A DNA stretch of 64,000 nucleotides. Origin: an uncultured Collinsella sp. (GTDB lineage Bacteria; Actinomycetota; Coriobacteriia; Coriobacteriales; Coriobacteriaceae). Position 1 is the first letter of the stretch; each line of letters begins with the position of its first letter. Shown here in pieces: positions 41,217 to 49,715 of this stretch. The DNA lies in the NCBI GenBank assembly GCA_958439425.1, contig CAUBVH010000006.1:1-64000 (forward strand). The letters are read 5' to 3'. The notes under the pieces were generated by a model. The model worked only from the letters and a program-made list of their open reading frames with translations, did no database searches and had not been told where the DNA came from. A program made the position numbers and the translations under genes.

Positions 41217-42464
41217 ATGGACAAAGGAGAGATGAGGGCTGGGGCCGCCCGTGCGGCCATCGATCTTGGGGGCGTATTGCCGTTTGACGGTTTCGACGAA
41301 CTCCGCCATGAGGTCTTTGCCCGTGCTCTTGTCATCGAGGGGGCGGGGCGACGCTCCTGCATTCTTTCGCTTGAGGTCACATCGATTGCTCCGGCTCTGC
41401 TCGCCGATCTGCGTGAGGTCGTCGAGGATGCCGCCGGCTGCAGTGGCGCTTACTCTTGGGTGGTTCCTACCCACACGTTTTCCATGCCTCACGTTCGCAC
41501 TCCCGGGCATCTTGCCGATGCTGCTGCCCGCGATCGCAACGAGCGCTATCGCGCAGCGCTCATCGCCGCCGCCCGCACGGCTGTCGAGCGGGCTGTTGCG
41601 GGCATTCGCTCCGTCACACTCGCCACGGCGGAGGGCGACTGCCCCGTGAACGTTAATCGCGACATCGAGACGCCGGCCGGCTGGTGGTTGGGCTCGAATC
41701 CCGAGGGGTTTGCCGACCACGCGATGCCCGTGCTCGCCATGAGGGATGCCGGGGGCGAGTACGTTGCCGTACTTGCGGCGGCGGACGTCCAGTCCTCCGT
41801 GCTCGACGGGTCGCGCGACTCCGAGGGGAGACGCGTGGCGAGCGGAGATCTCTTTGGTTTTGCCGCCATGTCACTCGAGCGTGAGCTGGGCGGCGTTGCC
41901 CTGTTGCTGCCGGGCGCCGCGGGCGACCAAGGTCCGGCGGAGCGCGCCATGAACGTCACGTTCGATGCCGCCGGCGTGAAGCGGACGGTCGATGCCCATG
42001 AGGACGGATACCGCATGCTGCACCAGCAGGGGCAGGTCTTGGGCGATGCTTTGATTGAGGCCGCTCGCATGGCACGTGAGGATAGCGCTGCCGGCATCGA
42101 TGCTCGCACGGTCGACGTCCTCCTGCCCGCTCAGACACGCGCCGATTTTTACTCTTTGGCTCCGCATCGAACGTATGAGTTTCATGCTGCCGGTGAGCAG
42201 CACACGAGGGTCTATCTGCTTCGGCTGGGAAACGTCGAGCTTGTCGGCGTGCAGCCCGAGGTCTCGAGTACATTCGGCGCCACCGTGCGCGTCGCCCGGT
42301 CCGGCTCTGTGCTCTTTGCCACGCTCGTCAACGGCGGACAGAAATACCTACCGGCCCCCGACGCGTACGAAAAGATCACCTATGAGGCCATGAACTCCGG
42401 TTTTGCCGCCGGCTCCCATGAGCGCCTCGTCGATATCATCATTGCCGCCTTGAATGCGGCGTAA
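41217..42464 (+). CDS. Neutral-ceramidase-fold protein A, motifs degenerate
   Basis: A 415-residue cytosolic protein. Its order of motifs parallels the neighbouring ceramidase-fold gene: RAGAARAAIDLGG at the start, the region PTHTFSMPHVRTPGH (about 80-94) where the family has an HxH zinc motif, GAAGDQGPAE (about 233-242) where it has GD-x-S-P, and the end YLPAPDAYEKITYEAMNSGFAAGSHERLVD, where neutral ceramidases have a Y-x-x-x-x-x-x-E motif. Both the second His and the nucleophile Ser appear changed, so this may be an inactive or divergent subunit. ATG 41217 follows GAGGGGGTGTCTGCC. It is tightly linked to the amidohydrolase and protein B genes. Confidence 0.6.
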   Translation: MDKGEMRAGAARAAIDLGGVLPFDGFDELRHEVFARALVIEGAGRRSCILSLEVTSIAPALLADLREVVEDAAGCSGAYSWVVPTHTFSMPHVRTPGHLADAAARDRNERYRAALIAAARTAVERAVAGIRSVTLATAEGDCPVNVNRDIETPAGWWLGSNPEGFADHAMPVLAMRDAGGEYVAVLAAADVQSSVLDGSRDSEGRRVASGDLFGFAAMSLERELGGVALLLPGAAGDQGPAERAMNVTFDAAGVKRTVDAHEDGYRMLHQQGQVLGDALIEAARMAREDSAAGIDARTVDVLLPAQTRADFYSLAPHRTYEFHAAGEQHTRVYLLRLGNVELVGVQPEVSSTFGATVRVARSGSVLFATLVNGGQKYLPAPDAYEKITYEAMNSGFAAGSHERLVDIIIAALNAA

Positions 42465-42482
42465 CACAGAAGGAGAACGTGC

Positions 42483-43601
42483 ATGAACATTGGACACGCG
42501 CGCCGCAAAATCACCCCACAGGGCGACATCTACCTGATTGGCTATCGCAATCTTCCCAACCGCCTGGAGCCTGCGACGGGCATCCATGACGACGTCTACG
42601 CCAACGCCATTCTCTTCCAGCAAGGCGAACGCGAGGTGTTTCTCTTTAATGCCGATGTCCTCGAGTTCGAGGAAAGCATGGCCGAGGAAGTCAAGACAAT
42701 GCTCGCCGAGCGCTACGGCATTGACCGTGATTGCGTCCTGCTCTCGGCGACGCACGACCATACTTCAATCGTCGCTTACCACCGCAGCTGGTGGACGGGA
42801 AAATTCGACGAGAACTACTATCGCTGGCTCCTCGATACCATTTGCCAATGCTTTGAGGAGTGCCGCGCCAATGCACAGCCCGCGATTTGCCGCCTGGGCA
42901 AGCAGGTCGTCACCGGTTTCTATGACAACCGCATCATCCCAGGCGAACTCGCCGACAATGAGGTCATTGTCGTTTCGTTCTTCGATACCGAAGGCAAGCC
43001 ATTTGCGGGCTTTGTGAACTGGGCGGTGCATTCCGCTTGCGTCGGGCCCGATTGTACGGAGCTCACGAGTGAGCTTGCCGGCCTTACCGGTAAAAAGCTC
43101 GCCCCGAGCCTCGGGTACTATCCTGCCATGGTCGTGGGCGCTGCTGGCGACTGCAGCGATCGCAATTTTCGCCAAGGTCGTGGCATCCCCGAGGTCGAGC
43201 GCGTGTCGACCGGTCTTGCCGAGGCGATTTCCCAAATCAAGCTCGATCGCGAGGTTAAACTCGACCGTATCGAGCCCCAGACGTTCTATCACACCGTCGC
43301 CCATGACGATTTTTCGCTCACGCTCAAGTGCGCCGTTATCAGCTTGGGTGGTATGCACCTCTTTGTGTTTCCGAGCGAGCTCGGCAGCGACCTTGGCGTT
43401 CGCATGAAGCGCGAATGTCCGGTTGAGGGGATTGTCTGCGGTTATACCAACGGCTATTACGAGTACTTCCTTCCGGCGCGTGAATACGGCCTCTCCTTTG
43501 AGACCGAACGTACCCAGATTCCCCAAGGCGAACCGGAGCGCCTATGCGATAAGTTCTGTCAAACCGCGCGCCTTCTCGGCGCGCCAGATTCGCGCCTGTA
43601 G
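42483..43601 (+). CDS. Neutral/alkaline ceramidase-family protein B
   Basis: A 372-residue protein matching the N-terminal catalytic domain of neutral/alkaline non-lysosomal ceramidases (Pfam PF04734 type). The N-terminus NIGHARRKITPQGDIYLIGYRNLPNR resembles the G-x-G-x-x-D-I-T-P start. SATHDHTS (about 89-96) gives the HxH zinc pair, NWAVHSA (about 180-186) a third His, VGAAGDCSDRN (about 219-229) the nucleophile Ser, and GYTNGYYEYFLPAREYG the Tyr ligand region. No signal peptide is present, so it acts inside the cell, unlike secreted ceramidases. AAGGAGAACGTGC precedes ATG 42483. Context with a PTS transporter suggests an imported amide or glycoside as substrate. Confidence 0.75.
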   Translation: MNIGHARRKITPQGDIYLIGYRNLPNRLEPATGIHDDVYANAILFQQGEREVFLFNADVLEFEESMAEEVKTMLAERYGIDRDCVLLSATHDHTSIVAYHRSWWTGKFDENYYRWLLDTICQCFEECRANAQPAICRLGKQVVTGFYDNRIIPGELADNEVIVVSFFDTEGKPFAGFVNWAVHSACVGPDCTELTSELAGLTGKKLAPSLGYYPAMVVGAAGDCSDRNFRQGRGIPEVERVSTGLAEAISQIKLDREVKLDRIEPQTFYHTVAHDDFSLTLKCAVISLGGMHLFVFPSELGSDLGVRMKRECPVEGIVCGYTNGYYEYFLPAREYGLSFETERTQIPQGEPERLCDKFCQTARLLGAPDSRL

Positions 43602-43794
43602 TTTTGCCGCCACGGCATGGGACCCATGAGGGTCGCGGCCGTGTGATCGGCGTTCTTATTTCCCTTGTTATCTCCCATCCCGGACGTATATGCGCCCGCG
43701 GATTTTAAAGGGGAGGCGGGTTCTGTGGCTCCCCACGTCGACTACGGGGGTCTGGAATCAATGCCATGCCCCGCTCAGAAAAAGGAGGAATACC

Positions 43795-45237
43795 ATGAAA
43801 TACCAGCAGCTTTGCGATGGAATCATCGCAAAGGTCGGTGGCCGAGACAATGTGCTGGACGTGAGTCACTGCATTACGCGTCTCCGCTTTCACCTCAAGG
43901 ACGAATCGCTCGCCCAGACCGATGAGCTCAAGGCCATGAAGGGTGTCGTTGACGTCATCCAGGCCGGTGGACAGTATCAGGTCGTAATCGGTGCCACCGT
44001 CGAGTCCGTCTACAATGAACTCGTTCAGATCGGCGGGTTCGACGCCAAGCCCGCGCTTGATATCGATGAGGGCGACAATGTCAAGAAGGGCGATCCGTTC
44101 TCGCGCCTACTCGCCATCATTTCCGAGATCCTGCAACCGGTTCTTGGCGTGCTTATGGCCGGTGGCTTCATCAAGTCGATGCTCGCCCTCTGCACGGTTG
44201 CCGGTTGGCTCGCCAAGGACAGCAATACCTATGTGACGCTCTCGGCAATCGGAGATTCGGTCTTCTATTACTTCCCGCTTATCATCGGCTGGACGGCTGC
44301 CAAGAAGTTCGGACTTAAGCCCGTTATGGGTATGGCCCTCGGCGGCATCCTCGTCTACCCGACGCTCGTTGTCCTTATGGGTGGAGACCCGCTTTACACG
44401 CTCGGCACCGGTACGGTCCTTGAGTCCAATGTCTACGGTGATATCTTTGGCATCCCGTTGATTATGCAGAACTATTCATCGACGATTCTGCCTGCGATTT
44501 TCATCGTCTGGATCGCCTCGAAGGTGCACAAATTCCTTTCTGGCGCACTGCCCGCGCTTGTGAGCTCGTTCTTCTCCAACATTTTGACGCTTCTCATTTG
44601 CGGCATCCTGGGCCTGCTTGTGGTCGGTCCGGTCATGACGGTCCTCTCCAACATCGTTGCCCAAATCATCCTGGCGCTCATCAACTTCCAGCCCGCCATC
44701 GCCGGTTTTGTCATCGGCACGTTCTGGAGCCTGCTCGTCATGTTCGGTCTGCACTGGGGCGTCATTCCGCTGTGGTTCATCGATGTCGCAACCTACGGCT
44801 ATGACCTCATCAACCCTCTCGTATACGCAGGTGGGTGCGCCATCGCCGGTGCCGTGCTCGGCATGATCATTCGAACCAAGGATTCCGAGGAAAACGCTGT
44901 CATCAACATCCCTGCTCTCGTCTCGTCGATCTTCGGCGTCAACGAGCCCGCGCTTTACGCCATCCTGCTGCCGCGTAAGCGTCTCATGTGGGCGACCTTC
45001 ATTTCCGCCGGTGTCGGCGGCGCCATTGCCGGCCTTATGGGTGCCAAGCTCTATGCCTTCGGTGCCTCCGGTCCGCTCGGCTTCCCGAGCTTTATCAACC
45101 CCGCTGGCATCGATTCGGGCTTTATCGGTCTTGTCATCTCCGGTCTGGTCGCCTTTATTTTGGCGCTTATCGCCGCTATGGTGATCGGCACCAAGAAGGA
45201 CGAGGGCGGTCAGACCCTCAACATCTCGGTGGACTAG
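43795..45237 (+). CDS. PTS EIIBC, beta-glucoside (BglP) family
   Basis: A 480-residue sugar phosphotransferase permease. The EIIB domain (about residues 1-85) carries the phosphorylated Cys in DVSHCITRLRFHLKD (Cys26). The EIIC domain (about 105-470) has roughly 10 helices and typical blocks LQPVLGVLMAGGFIKSMLAL, FYYFPLIIGWTAAKKFG, GMALGGILVYP, FGLHWGVIPLWFI and FGVNEPALYAILLPRKR. No EIIA domain is attached, so phosphate must come from another EIIA. ATG 43795 follows AAAGGAGGAATACC; the open frame extends 35 codons earlier without support. It is the last gene of the amidohydrolase/ceramidase-fold operon and ends at a strong terminator. No LicT-type antiterminator site was recognised. Confidence 0.9.
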   Translation: MKYQQLCDGIIAKVGGRDNVLDVSHCITRLRFHLKDESLAQTDELKAMKGVVDVIQAGGQYQVVIGATVESVYNELVQIGGFDAKPALDIDEGDNVKKGDPFSRLLAIISEILQPVLGVLMAGGFIKSMLALCTVAGWLAKDSNTYVTLSAIGDSVFYYFPLIIGWTAAKKFGLKPVMGMALGGILVYPTLVVLMGGDPLYTLGTGTVLESNVYGDIFGIPLIMQNYSSTILPAIFIVWIASKVHKFLSGALPALVSSFFSNILTLLICGILGLLVVGPVMTVLSNIVAQIILALINFQPAIAGFVIGTFWSLLVMFGLHWGVIPLWFIDVATYGYDLINPLVYAGGCAIAGAVLGMIIRTKDSEENAVINIPALVSSIFGVNEPALYAILLPRKRLMWATFISAGVGGAIAGLMGAKLYAFGASGPLGFPSFINPAGIDSGFIGLVISGLVAFILALIAAMVIGTKKDEGGQTLNISVD

Positions 45238-45258
45238 TCCATCTACCCGCTTTGATTT

Positions 45259-45298
45259 AAAAGGCCTCGGACGGCAGCTGTGCTGTCCGGGGCCTTTT
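45259..45298 (+). terminator. Intrinsic terminator after the PTS operon
   Basis: AAAAGGCC-CGGAC pairs with GTCCG-GGCCTTTT around GGCAGCTGTGCT. It is shared with the convergent LysR gene. Confidence 0.8.
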
Positions 45299-45360
45299 GC
45301 GTTTTGTACCGTTGCCGGTTGGTTTGTGGGGCATCTCAAAAGTGGCGGTGTGTGCTGGGA

Positions 45361-46284
45361 TTACGACGACTGCGGCGCTTCGGAGGTCATGCGGCCGCCC
45401 TGTAGAAGCTGGCGATAGGGGAGAAAGCCGATAAACGAGACGACGGCTTGCGAGTACGCAGCGCTCCGTTTGAGGTAGAGCCTGACCTCGGAGGTCGTTG
45501 CAGGCTCGAGCGGCACGAGGGCCACCTTGCCGCCGGCGAGTGATTCGGCAGGCTTGCGCATGAGCAGCGAGACGCCGGCATCGCGCGCGACAAGCGAGAT
45601 GATGTTTTCTGCCCGTTTGCCGGTAAACGTGACACGTGGGCTGAATCCTGCCTTGCGGCAAAGGGAGAGGGTGAGTTCGCTCACGAACGAGCCTTGGGGA
45701 AGCATAAGGAAATTCTCATCGATAAGGTCGTCGATCTCGATGGCGTTGCGCTTGGCGAGTGGATGGTCGAGCGGGATAACGGCCACGAGCCGGTCGGTTG
45801 TAAAGGGGATTTTTTTAAACTCCGGCTCGATGACGCCGCCGTCGCGGATGAAGGCGAGGTCGATGTCCTCGCGCAAGAGCATCTGCTTGAGTGCGCTGCC
45901 TTCGCCCTCGATGAGCTCAACGGAATACGAGGGGTTCGCCTGCTGGAAATCGATGACGGCGTCCGTGATTCCATAGGGAGCCATGATGGGGATGGAGCCC
46001 ACGGTGATGCGTTCGAGTGGTTCATCTGCGGCTATCTGGATGGCAGCGAGATAGCGATGCTGGAGCGTCGCTATCTTTTGTGCATAGGGGAGGAGCGCTT
46101 CGCCTTGCGCGGTGAGCGTAACGTGGCGTTGACTCCGATCGATGAGATTACAGCCGAGCTCGCGCTCCATTGCCATAATGTGCTTGGAGAGAGTCGACTG
46201 CGACATGAAGAGCAGCTCCGCCGCATCGAGAAACGTACGCGACTGCGCCAAGATGGCGAACTCACCAAAACGGCTGATATCCAT
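45361..46284 (-). CDS. LysR-family regulator convergent to the PTS operon
   Basis: A 307-residue LysR-type regulator. The wHTH is MDISRFGEFAILAQSRTFLDAAELLFMSQSTLSKHIMAMERELGCNLIDRSQRHVTLTAQGEALLPYAQ. The effector domain (about 90-300) has ITVGSIPIMAPYGITDAVIDFQQANPSYSVELIEG and the CynR/CbbR-type hinge. GGAGG precedes ATG 46284. It probably controls the adjacent operon through the palindrome at 40059, but this is inferred from proximity only. The end is separated from the PTS gene by a terminator. Confidence 0.9.
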   Translation of the reverse strand: MDISRFGEFAILAQSRTFLDAAELLFMSQSTLSKHIMAMERELGCNLIDRSQRHVTLTAQGEALLPYAQKIATLQHRYLAAIQIAADEPLERITVGSIPIMAPYGITDAVIDFQQANPSYSVELIEGEGSALKQMLLREDIDLAFIRDGGVIEPEFKKIPFTTDRLVAVIPLDHPLAKRNAIEIDDLIDENFLMLPQGSFVSELTLSLCRKAGFSPRVTFTGKRAENIISLVARDAGVSLLMRKPAESLAGGKVALVPLEPATTSEVRLYLKRSAAYSQAVVSFIGFLPYRQLLQGGRMTSEAPQSS

Positions 46285-46320
46285 AGGGTAGCCTCCGGTT
46301 CCCTCATGTCGGCAAGTAAC

Positions 46321-46731
46321 CTAGATCACGATTCCTTGGCAGTGGTCGATTTCGTGTTGGATGATTTCGGCGGTGTAGCCCGAGAAGTTTTTGATGAGGT
46401 GGACGAAATTCTCGTCCAAATACTCAACCTTAATGCGGCGATAGCGAGTACAGGGGCGCTCGCCGGAAAGCGAGAGACATCCTTCGCTCGTCTGATAGGA
46501 ATTGACCTGCTCAAGAATTTGAGGGTTGTACATCAGCAGCGCCCTGTTGCCGTCCTTTACGCAGATGATGCGTTTGCGCACGCCAATCATGTTGGCGGCA
46601 AGGCCCACGCACTCGTGCTCATGCTCATGGAGCGTATCCAGGAGGTCCTGCCCGGTCGCGGCATCGTCGGGTCCCGCGTCTTCGGAAGGCAGGCGCAAAA
46701 AGAACTCGGATTTCATGATGGGCTTAATCAT
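46321..46731 (-). CDS. def: Peptide deformylase, catalytically complete
   Basis: A 136-residue deformylase. Motif 1 is GLAANMIGV (Gly-x-Ala-Ala; Gln of the usual motif is Met), motif 2 is EGCLSLSG (metal-ligand Cys) and motif 3 is QHEIDHCQG with both His ligands and the catalytic Glu. It removes formyl groups from new proteins using Fe2+ or Zn2+. GAGGAGCCCGCC precedes ATG 46731. The protein is shorter at the N-terminus than type 1 enzymes, and is of the compact deformylase-like branch. A second, altered homologue is at 32373. Confidence 0.82.
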   Translation of the reverse strand: MIKPIMKSEFFLRLPSEDAGPDDAATGQDLLDTLHEHEHECVGLAANMIGVRKRIICVKDGNRALLMYNPQILEQVNSYQTSEGCLSLSGERPCTRYRRIKVEYLDENFVHLIKNFSGYTAEIIQHEIDHCQGIVI

Positions 46732-46935
46732 GGCGGGCTCCTCATGTCTCGTGCTTTCGTGAACTTTTAATAATAGCGCGGAAGGAAAGCTGCGCGTCAG
46801 CGTTACAATCTTTCAACGTTGGACCATGTTGTCGGATCCGTCGCGTGCGGCGTCTGACGTAAGTCTAGGGCTCATGCTCGCCCTGGACTGTTCCTCTGGG
46901 GCGATGCGACTGTCGTTCCAAGAGGAAGGAAATGC

Positions 46936-48351
46936 ATGGGGGGCAAATCTCAGCAACAAGTTCAAGCAACGCCATCGGCCACTTCGGCGTTTCTCGTCGT
47001 AATGTATATTGCAGCCTTTGTCGCCGCGTTTAACGAGAACATCATTAACGTGGCACTGCACGATATCATGGCGGCCTTTTCGGTGAGTGCCACCACGGCG
47101 CAGTGGCTAGTTTCGGGATACATGATCGTGACGTCGATCTTTACGGCCATCATGGCCTTTCTGTCCGGTCGTTTCTCGACGCGCAAGCTGCTGTTTTTCG
47201 CATGCGGATGCATGGTCGCCGGAGAAGTCCTGTGCCTGGTCGCCCCGTCGTTTACCGTTTTGCTGCCAAGTCGTATTTTGCAGGCTGCGGGATCGGGCAT
47301 CTTGTTTCCGCTCATGATGAATGTGGTGCTATCTTGTGCTCCGCGCGAGAAGCTCGGTCTGTATCTGAGCCTGGGCGGTGCCTGCATTACGCTAGGGCCG
47401 GCGTTTGGGCCCGTGATTAGTGGTCTTATGTGCACGTTGTTTTGCTGGAGGGCGGTGTTCGTAGTGCCGCTGGTGGGCGGTGTCGTGGTCGCCGCGGCGG
47501 CAGCAAAGCTCGTTCGGAATGTCGGAGAGTGTTCGAACGCCACGCTCGATATTCCGTCGGTTGTTTTGCTCGCCGCCGGCATTACGGCGTTCGTGTATTC
47601 CGTAGGCGAGTTCTCGACCAATGTGATGGCCGGTATCGTGACGCTTTTCGCCGCTGTTGTGGTGCTCGGCCTGTTTGCGGTTCGTCAGCTCAAGCTCGAG
47701 CATCCGGTGCTTAACGTGCGTCCCATGGCGAGCGTTCGTTTTTGGCCTGCATGCCTGCTTGTGGTGGTGTCGATGATGACGACGTTCTCGATGAGCGTTT
47801 TGTTGCCGCTCTATTTTGAGGGCGCATACGGCATGACCGCACTTGTCGCGGGTTTGCTCATTTTGCCGGCGATCGCCTGCAACGCCGTGACCTCGATTGT
47901 GGGCGGACGCGTGATGGATGCCCGTGGTGCGTGGCCGCTGCTGCCGGTCGGCTTTGCCCTGATCGCTGTGGGGCAGACGGCAATCTCGATGACCGCGGCA
48001 AGCATGAACATCGGCGTTGTCGTGCTGCTGACCGTTGTGGTGTATGCCGGCGTCGGTTTGGTGCTGAGCCCCTCGCAGACCGCCGGTTTGGAGACGCTTC
48101 CCGCCGCTGAGCATCCTCACGGAACGGCATTGCTTAACACGTGGAACATGATTGCCGCGTCGTTTGGTCCGTCGCTGTTTATCGGCCTGCTTTCGAGTTC
48201 TGCGGTGGCTGCTGGCGCCGCGGGCGTTGCGTTGGACGTTGCCCAGGCGATAGGATTTGCAGCCGCCGTGCGCGTGGCGGCCGTGATTGCCGTTGTCGGG
48301 TTCGCGGTGTCGCTGGTGTACGCTCGCCGCGAGTCGCACATGTCGCATTAA
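46936..48351 (+). CDS. MFS exporter, DHA2 (EmrB/QacA) family
   Basis: A 471-residue permease with about 14 hydrophobic helices. Landmarks are FVAAFNENIINVALHDIMAAF (motif D1-like, helix 1), TTAQWLVSGYMIVTSIFTAIMAFLSGRFSTRKLL (motif A loop), RILQAAGSGILFPLMMN (motif B) and GGACITLGPAFGPVISG (motif C of drug:H+ antiporters). It likely exports drugs or metabolites by proton exchange. AGGAAGGAAATGC precedes ATG 46936 (ATG 46932 is out of frame). It is upstream of, and separate from, the RGG-box gene. Confidence 0.87.
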   Translation: MGGKSQQQVQATPSATSAFLVVMYIAAFVAAFNENIINVALHDIMAAFSVSATTAQWLVSGYMIVTSIFTAIMAFLSGRFSTRKLLFFACGCMVAGEVLCLVAPSFTVLLPSRILQAAGSGILFPLMMNVVLSCAPREKLGLYLSLGGACITLGPAFGPVISGLMCTLFCWRAVFVVPLVGGVVVAAAAAKLVRNVGECSNATLDIPSVVLLAAGITAFVYSVGEFSTNVMAGIVTLFAAVVVLGLFAVRQLKLEHPVLNVRPMASVRFWPACLLVVVSMMTTFSMSVLLPLYFEGAYGMTALVAGLLILPAIACNAVTSIVGGRVMDARGAWPLLPVGFALIAVGQTAISMTAASMNIGVVVLLTVVVYAGVGLVLSPSQTAGLETLPAAEHPHGTALLNTWNMIAASFGPSLFIGLLSSSAVAAGAAGVALDVAQAIGFAAAVRVAAVIAVVGFAVSLVYARRESHMSH

Positions 48352-48503
48352 TGTGTGCACATAGATTCTGCAGCTAGATTGGATGGCGACACCATAAACT
48401 AATGGACGTTTTGCCGAGAGGCATGAATGTTTAAAGCGCAAAGAGTGCGCGACGGGCCCCGCGAATGGGGCGATGATGCCCGAGAGGGCCAAGAAGGAGT
48501 CTC

Positions 48504-49400
48504 ATGTCCGAGAACGAAGAGATCATGAACGAGACCGAGAACGAGACCATGGCTGCCGAGGTCGAGGCAGTCGAGACCGTGGAGACCGAAGCTGCTGAGG
48601 TTGAGGCTGCTGACGAGGTTCCCGCCGAGGAGGCCGAGGTTGTCGAGGCCGCCGCTGATTACGATGACGAAGAGCTGATGGACAAGATGCAGAAGGCCGC
48701 CCGCCTGCTGCGCAGCCGTCGCTTTGCTATTTCCAAGGAGGAGGAGGCCAAGGCCGAGCGCATGGCGAACATCGAGCGCGCCATCAAGCTTCTTGACCTC
48801 AAGCCCAAGATGGAGCAGAAGGAAATGTCCGACCTGCTGGGCATGCGCCTTCGTGAGCTCGATGGCCTGATGGCCGAGGCCGAGGCTGCCGATCTGGTCG
48901 GCCGCATCGACGACGCCGAGGGCGATATGCGCAAGATCGGTGTCTTCGCTGCCGAGGATGCCGCTGAGGGCCTGACCGAGCTTGCCAACAAGAAGGAGAA
49001 GCTCCTGCCCGAGCTTTCTTACGAGGAGGCCACCGAGCTGATGGCCGCTCTCGATAAGGTTATCGCTCCGCTCGTCGCCATGGGCTTGGACGAGGACCGC
49101 GGTCCTCGCGGCGGCCGTGACGATCGCGGTGGCCGTGGCGGTGACCGCGGCGGTCGCGGCGGCTTTGGCGATCGCGGTGGCCGTGGCGGTGACCGCGGCG
49201 GCCGCGGTGGCGATCGCGGTGGCCGTGGCGGCTTTGGCGACCGTGGCGGTCGCGGCGGCTTTGGTGGCAACCGTGGTGGCTATGGCGATCGCGGTGGCAA
49301 CCGTGGCGGCTTCGGCGGCAACCGTGGTAACGACCGCGGCGGTCGCGGTGGCGACCGTGGCGGCCGCAACGGTGGCGGCTTCCGCGGCAACCGTTTCTAG
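48504..49400 (+). CDS. RGG-box protein with acidic N-terminus and winged-helix-like core
   Basis: A 298-residue three-part protein. Residues 1-57 are strongly acidic and low-complexity (repeats of ETVETEAAEVEAADEVPAEE). Residues about 84-195 form a structured core with a winged-helix-like segment (KMEQKEMSDLLGMRLRELDGLMAEAEAADLVGRID). Residues about 199-298 are an RGG domain with about 19 RGG or DRGG units and interspersed Phe/Tyr (FGDRGG, YGDRGG, FGGNRGG), ending RGNRF. RGG domains bind RNA and promote condensation in eukaryotic proteins. The DNA is a degenerate tandem repeat (49099-49395). AAGGAGTCTC precedes ATG 48504. No neighbour explains its role; the region after it is rich in hairpins. 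RNA binding is inferred. Confidence 0.75.
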   Translation: MSENEEIMNETENETMAAEVEAVETVETEAAEVEAADEVPAEEAEVVEAAADYDDEELMDKMQKAARLLRSRRFAISKEEEAKAERMANIERAIKLLDLKPKMEQKEMSDLLGMRLRELDGLMAEAEAADLVGRIDDAEGDMRKIGVFAAEDAAEGLTELANKKEKLLPELSYEEATELMAALDKVIAPLVAMGLDEDRGPRGGRDDRGGRGGDRGGRGGFGDRGGRGGDRGGRGGDRGGRGGFGDRGGRGGFGGNRGGYGDRGGNRGGFGGNRGNDRGGRGGDRGGRNGGGFRGNRF

Positions 49401-49404
49401 TTGG

Positions 49405-49432
49405 GTTACGCGGTTTTGCCAAACCGCGTAAC
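49405..49432. terminator. Perfect hairpin directly after the RGG-box gene
   Basis: GTTACGCGGTTT (49405-49416) pairs perfectly with AAACCGCGTAAC (49421-49432) around TGCC. It begins five bases after the stop codon, with no T-run. Confidence 0.65.
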
Positions 49433-49445
49433 GGCTTGACGCTGC

Positions 49446-49544
49446 AAACCCGCCAGAGCGGCAATCTGCCTTTCAACTTCGGCGGCATGACCAAAAGGTC
49501 AATGCCGCCTCGTTTCAAGGCACCTTGCTCGCTCTGGCGGGTTT
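49446..49544. repeat. 99-base nested inverted repeat, possible structured RNA
   Basis: Outer arms AAACCCGCCAGAGCG (49446-49460) and CGCTCTGGCGGGTTT (49530-49544) are perfect over 15 bases. Inner arms GGCGGCAT (49481-49488) and ATGCCGCC (49502-49509) pair too, with GACC/GGTC closing an AAAA loop. The forward strand ends GGGTTTTC, terminator-like. It may be a terminator or a small RNA. Confidence 0.6.
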
Positions 49545-49582
49545 TCGCTGTCGGTACCAAAACATCGGCGTTGCCTTGATCC

Positions 49583-49622
49583 AAACCTGCCAAAAAGGGA
49601 CAGGTTTATTTTGGTCGGTTTT
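49583..49622. repeat. GGGACAG-family repeat, CTGCCAAAA arms (single copy)
   Basis: AAACCTGCCAAAAAGGGACA then GGTTTATTTTGGTCGGTTT; arms CTGCCAAAA and TTTTGG-CGG are imperfect. It continues into TTATCTGGG, matching the minus strand of 21330-21380 over about 50 bases. Confidence 0.8.
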
Positions 49623-49650
49623 ATCTGGGCAAACGTGGTCGTCTATCGCA

Positions 49651-49712
49651 ATGTAGTCGTTGGGGACGTTCTTGTTTGACTAGTCGTTTAAGAACGTCCC
49701 CAACGACTACAT
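49651..49712. repeat. 23-base-arm perfect palindrome with GGGGACGTTC core
   Basis: Arms 49651-49673 (starting ATGTAGTCGTTGGGG) and 49690-49712 (ending CCCCAACGACTACAT) are perfect over 23 bases. The 16-base loop contains the palindrome GACTAGTC. It lies in the convergent gap between the RGG-box and pdxT genes. Confidence 0.85.
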
Positions 49713-49715
49713 GGG

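Noticed and set aside
43602..43794. BglG/LicT antiterminator leader before the PTS gene
   Set aside because: No RAT-like sequence or overlapping terminator was found in the gap.
49099..49395. Tandem DNA repeat as an independent element
   Set aside because: The GGCGGT/CGTGGC periodicity is fully explained by RGG codons in the open gene.
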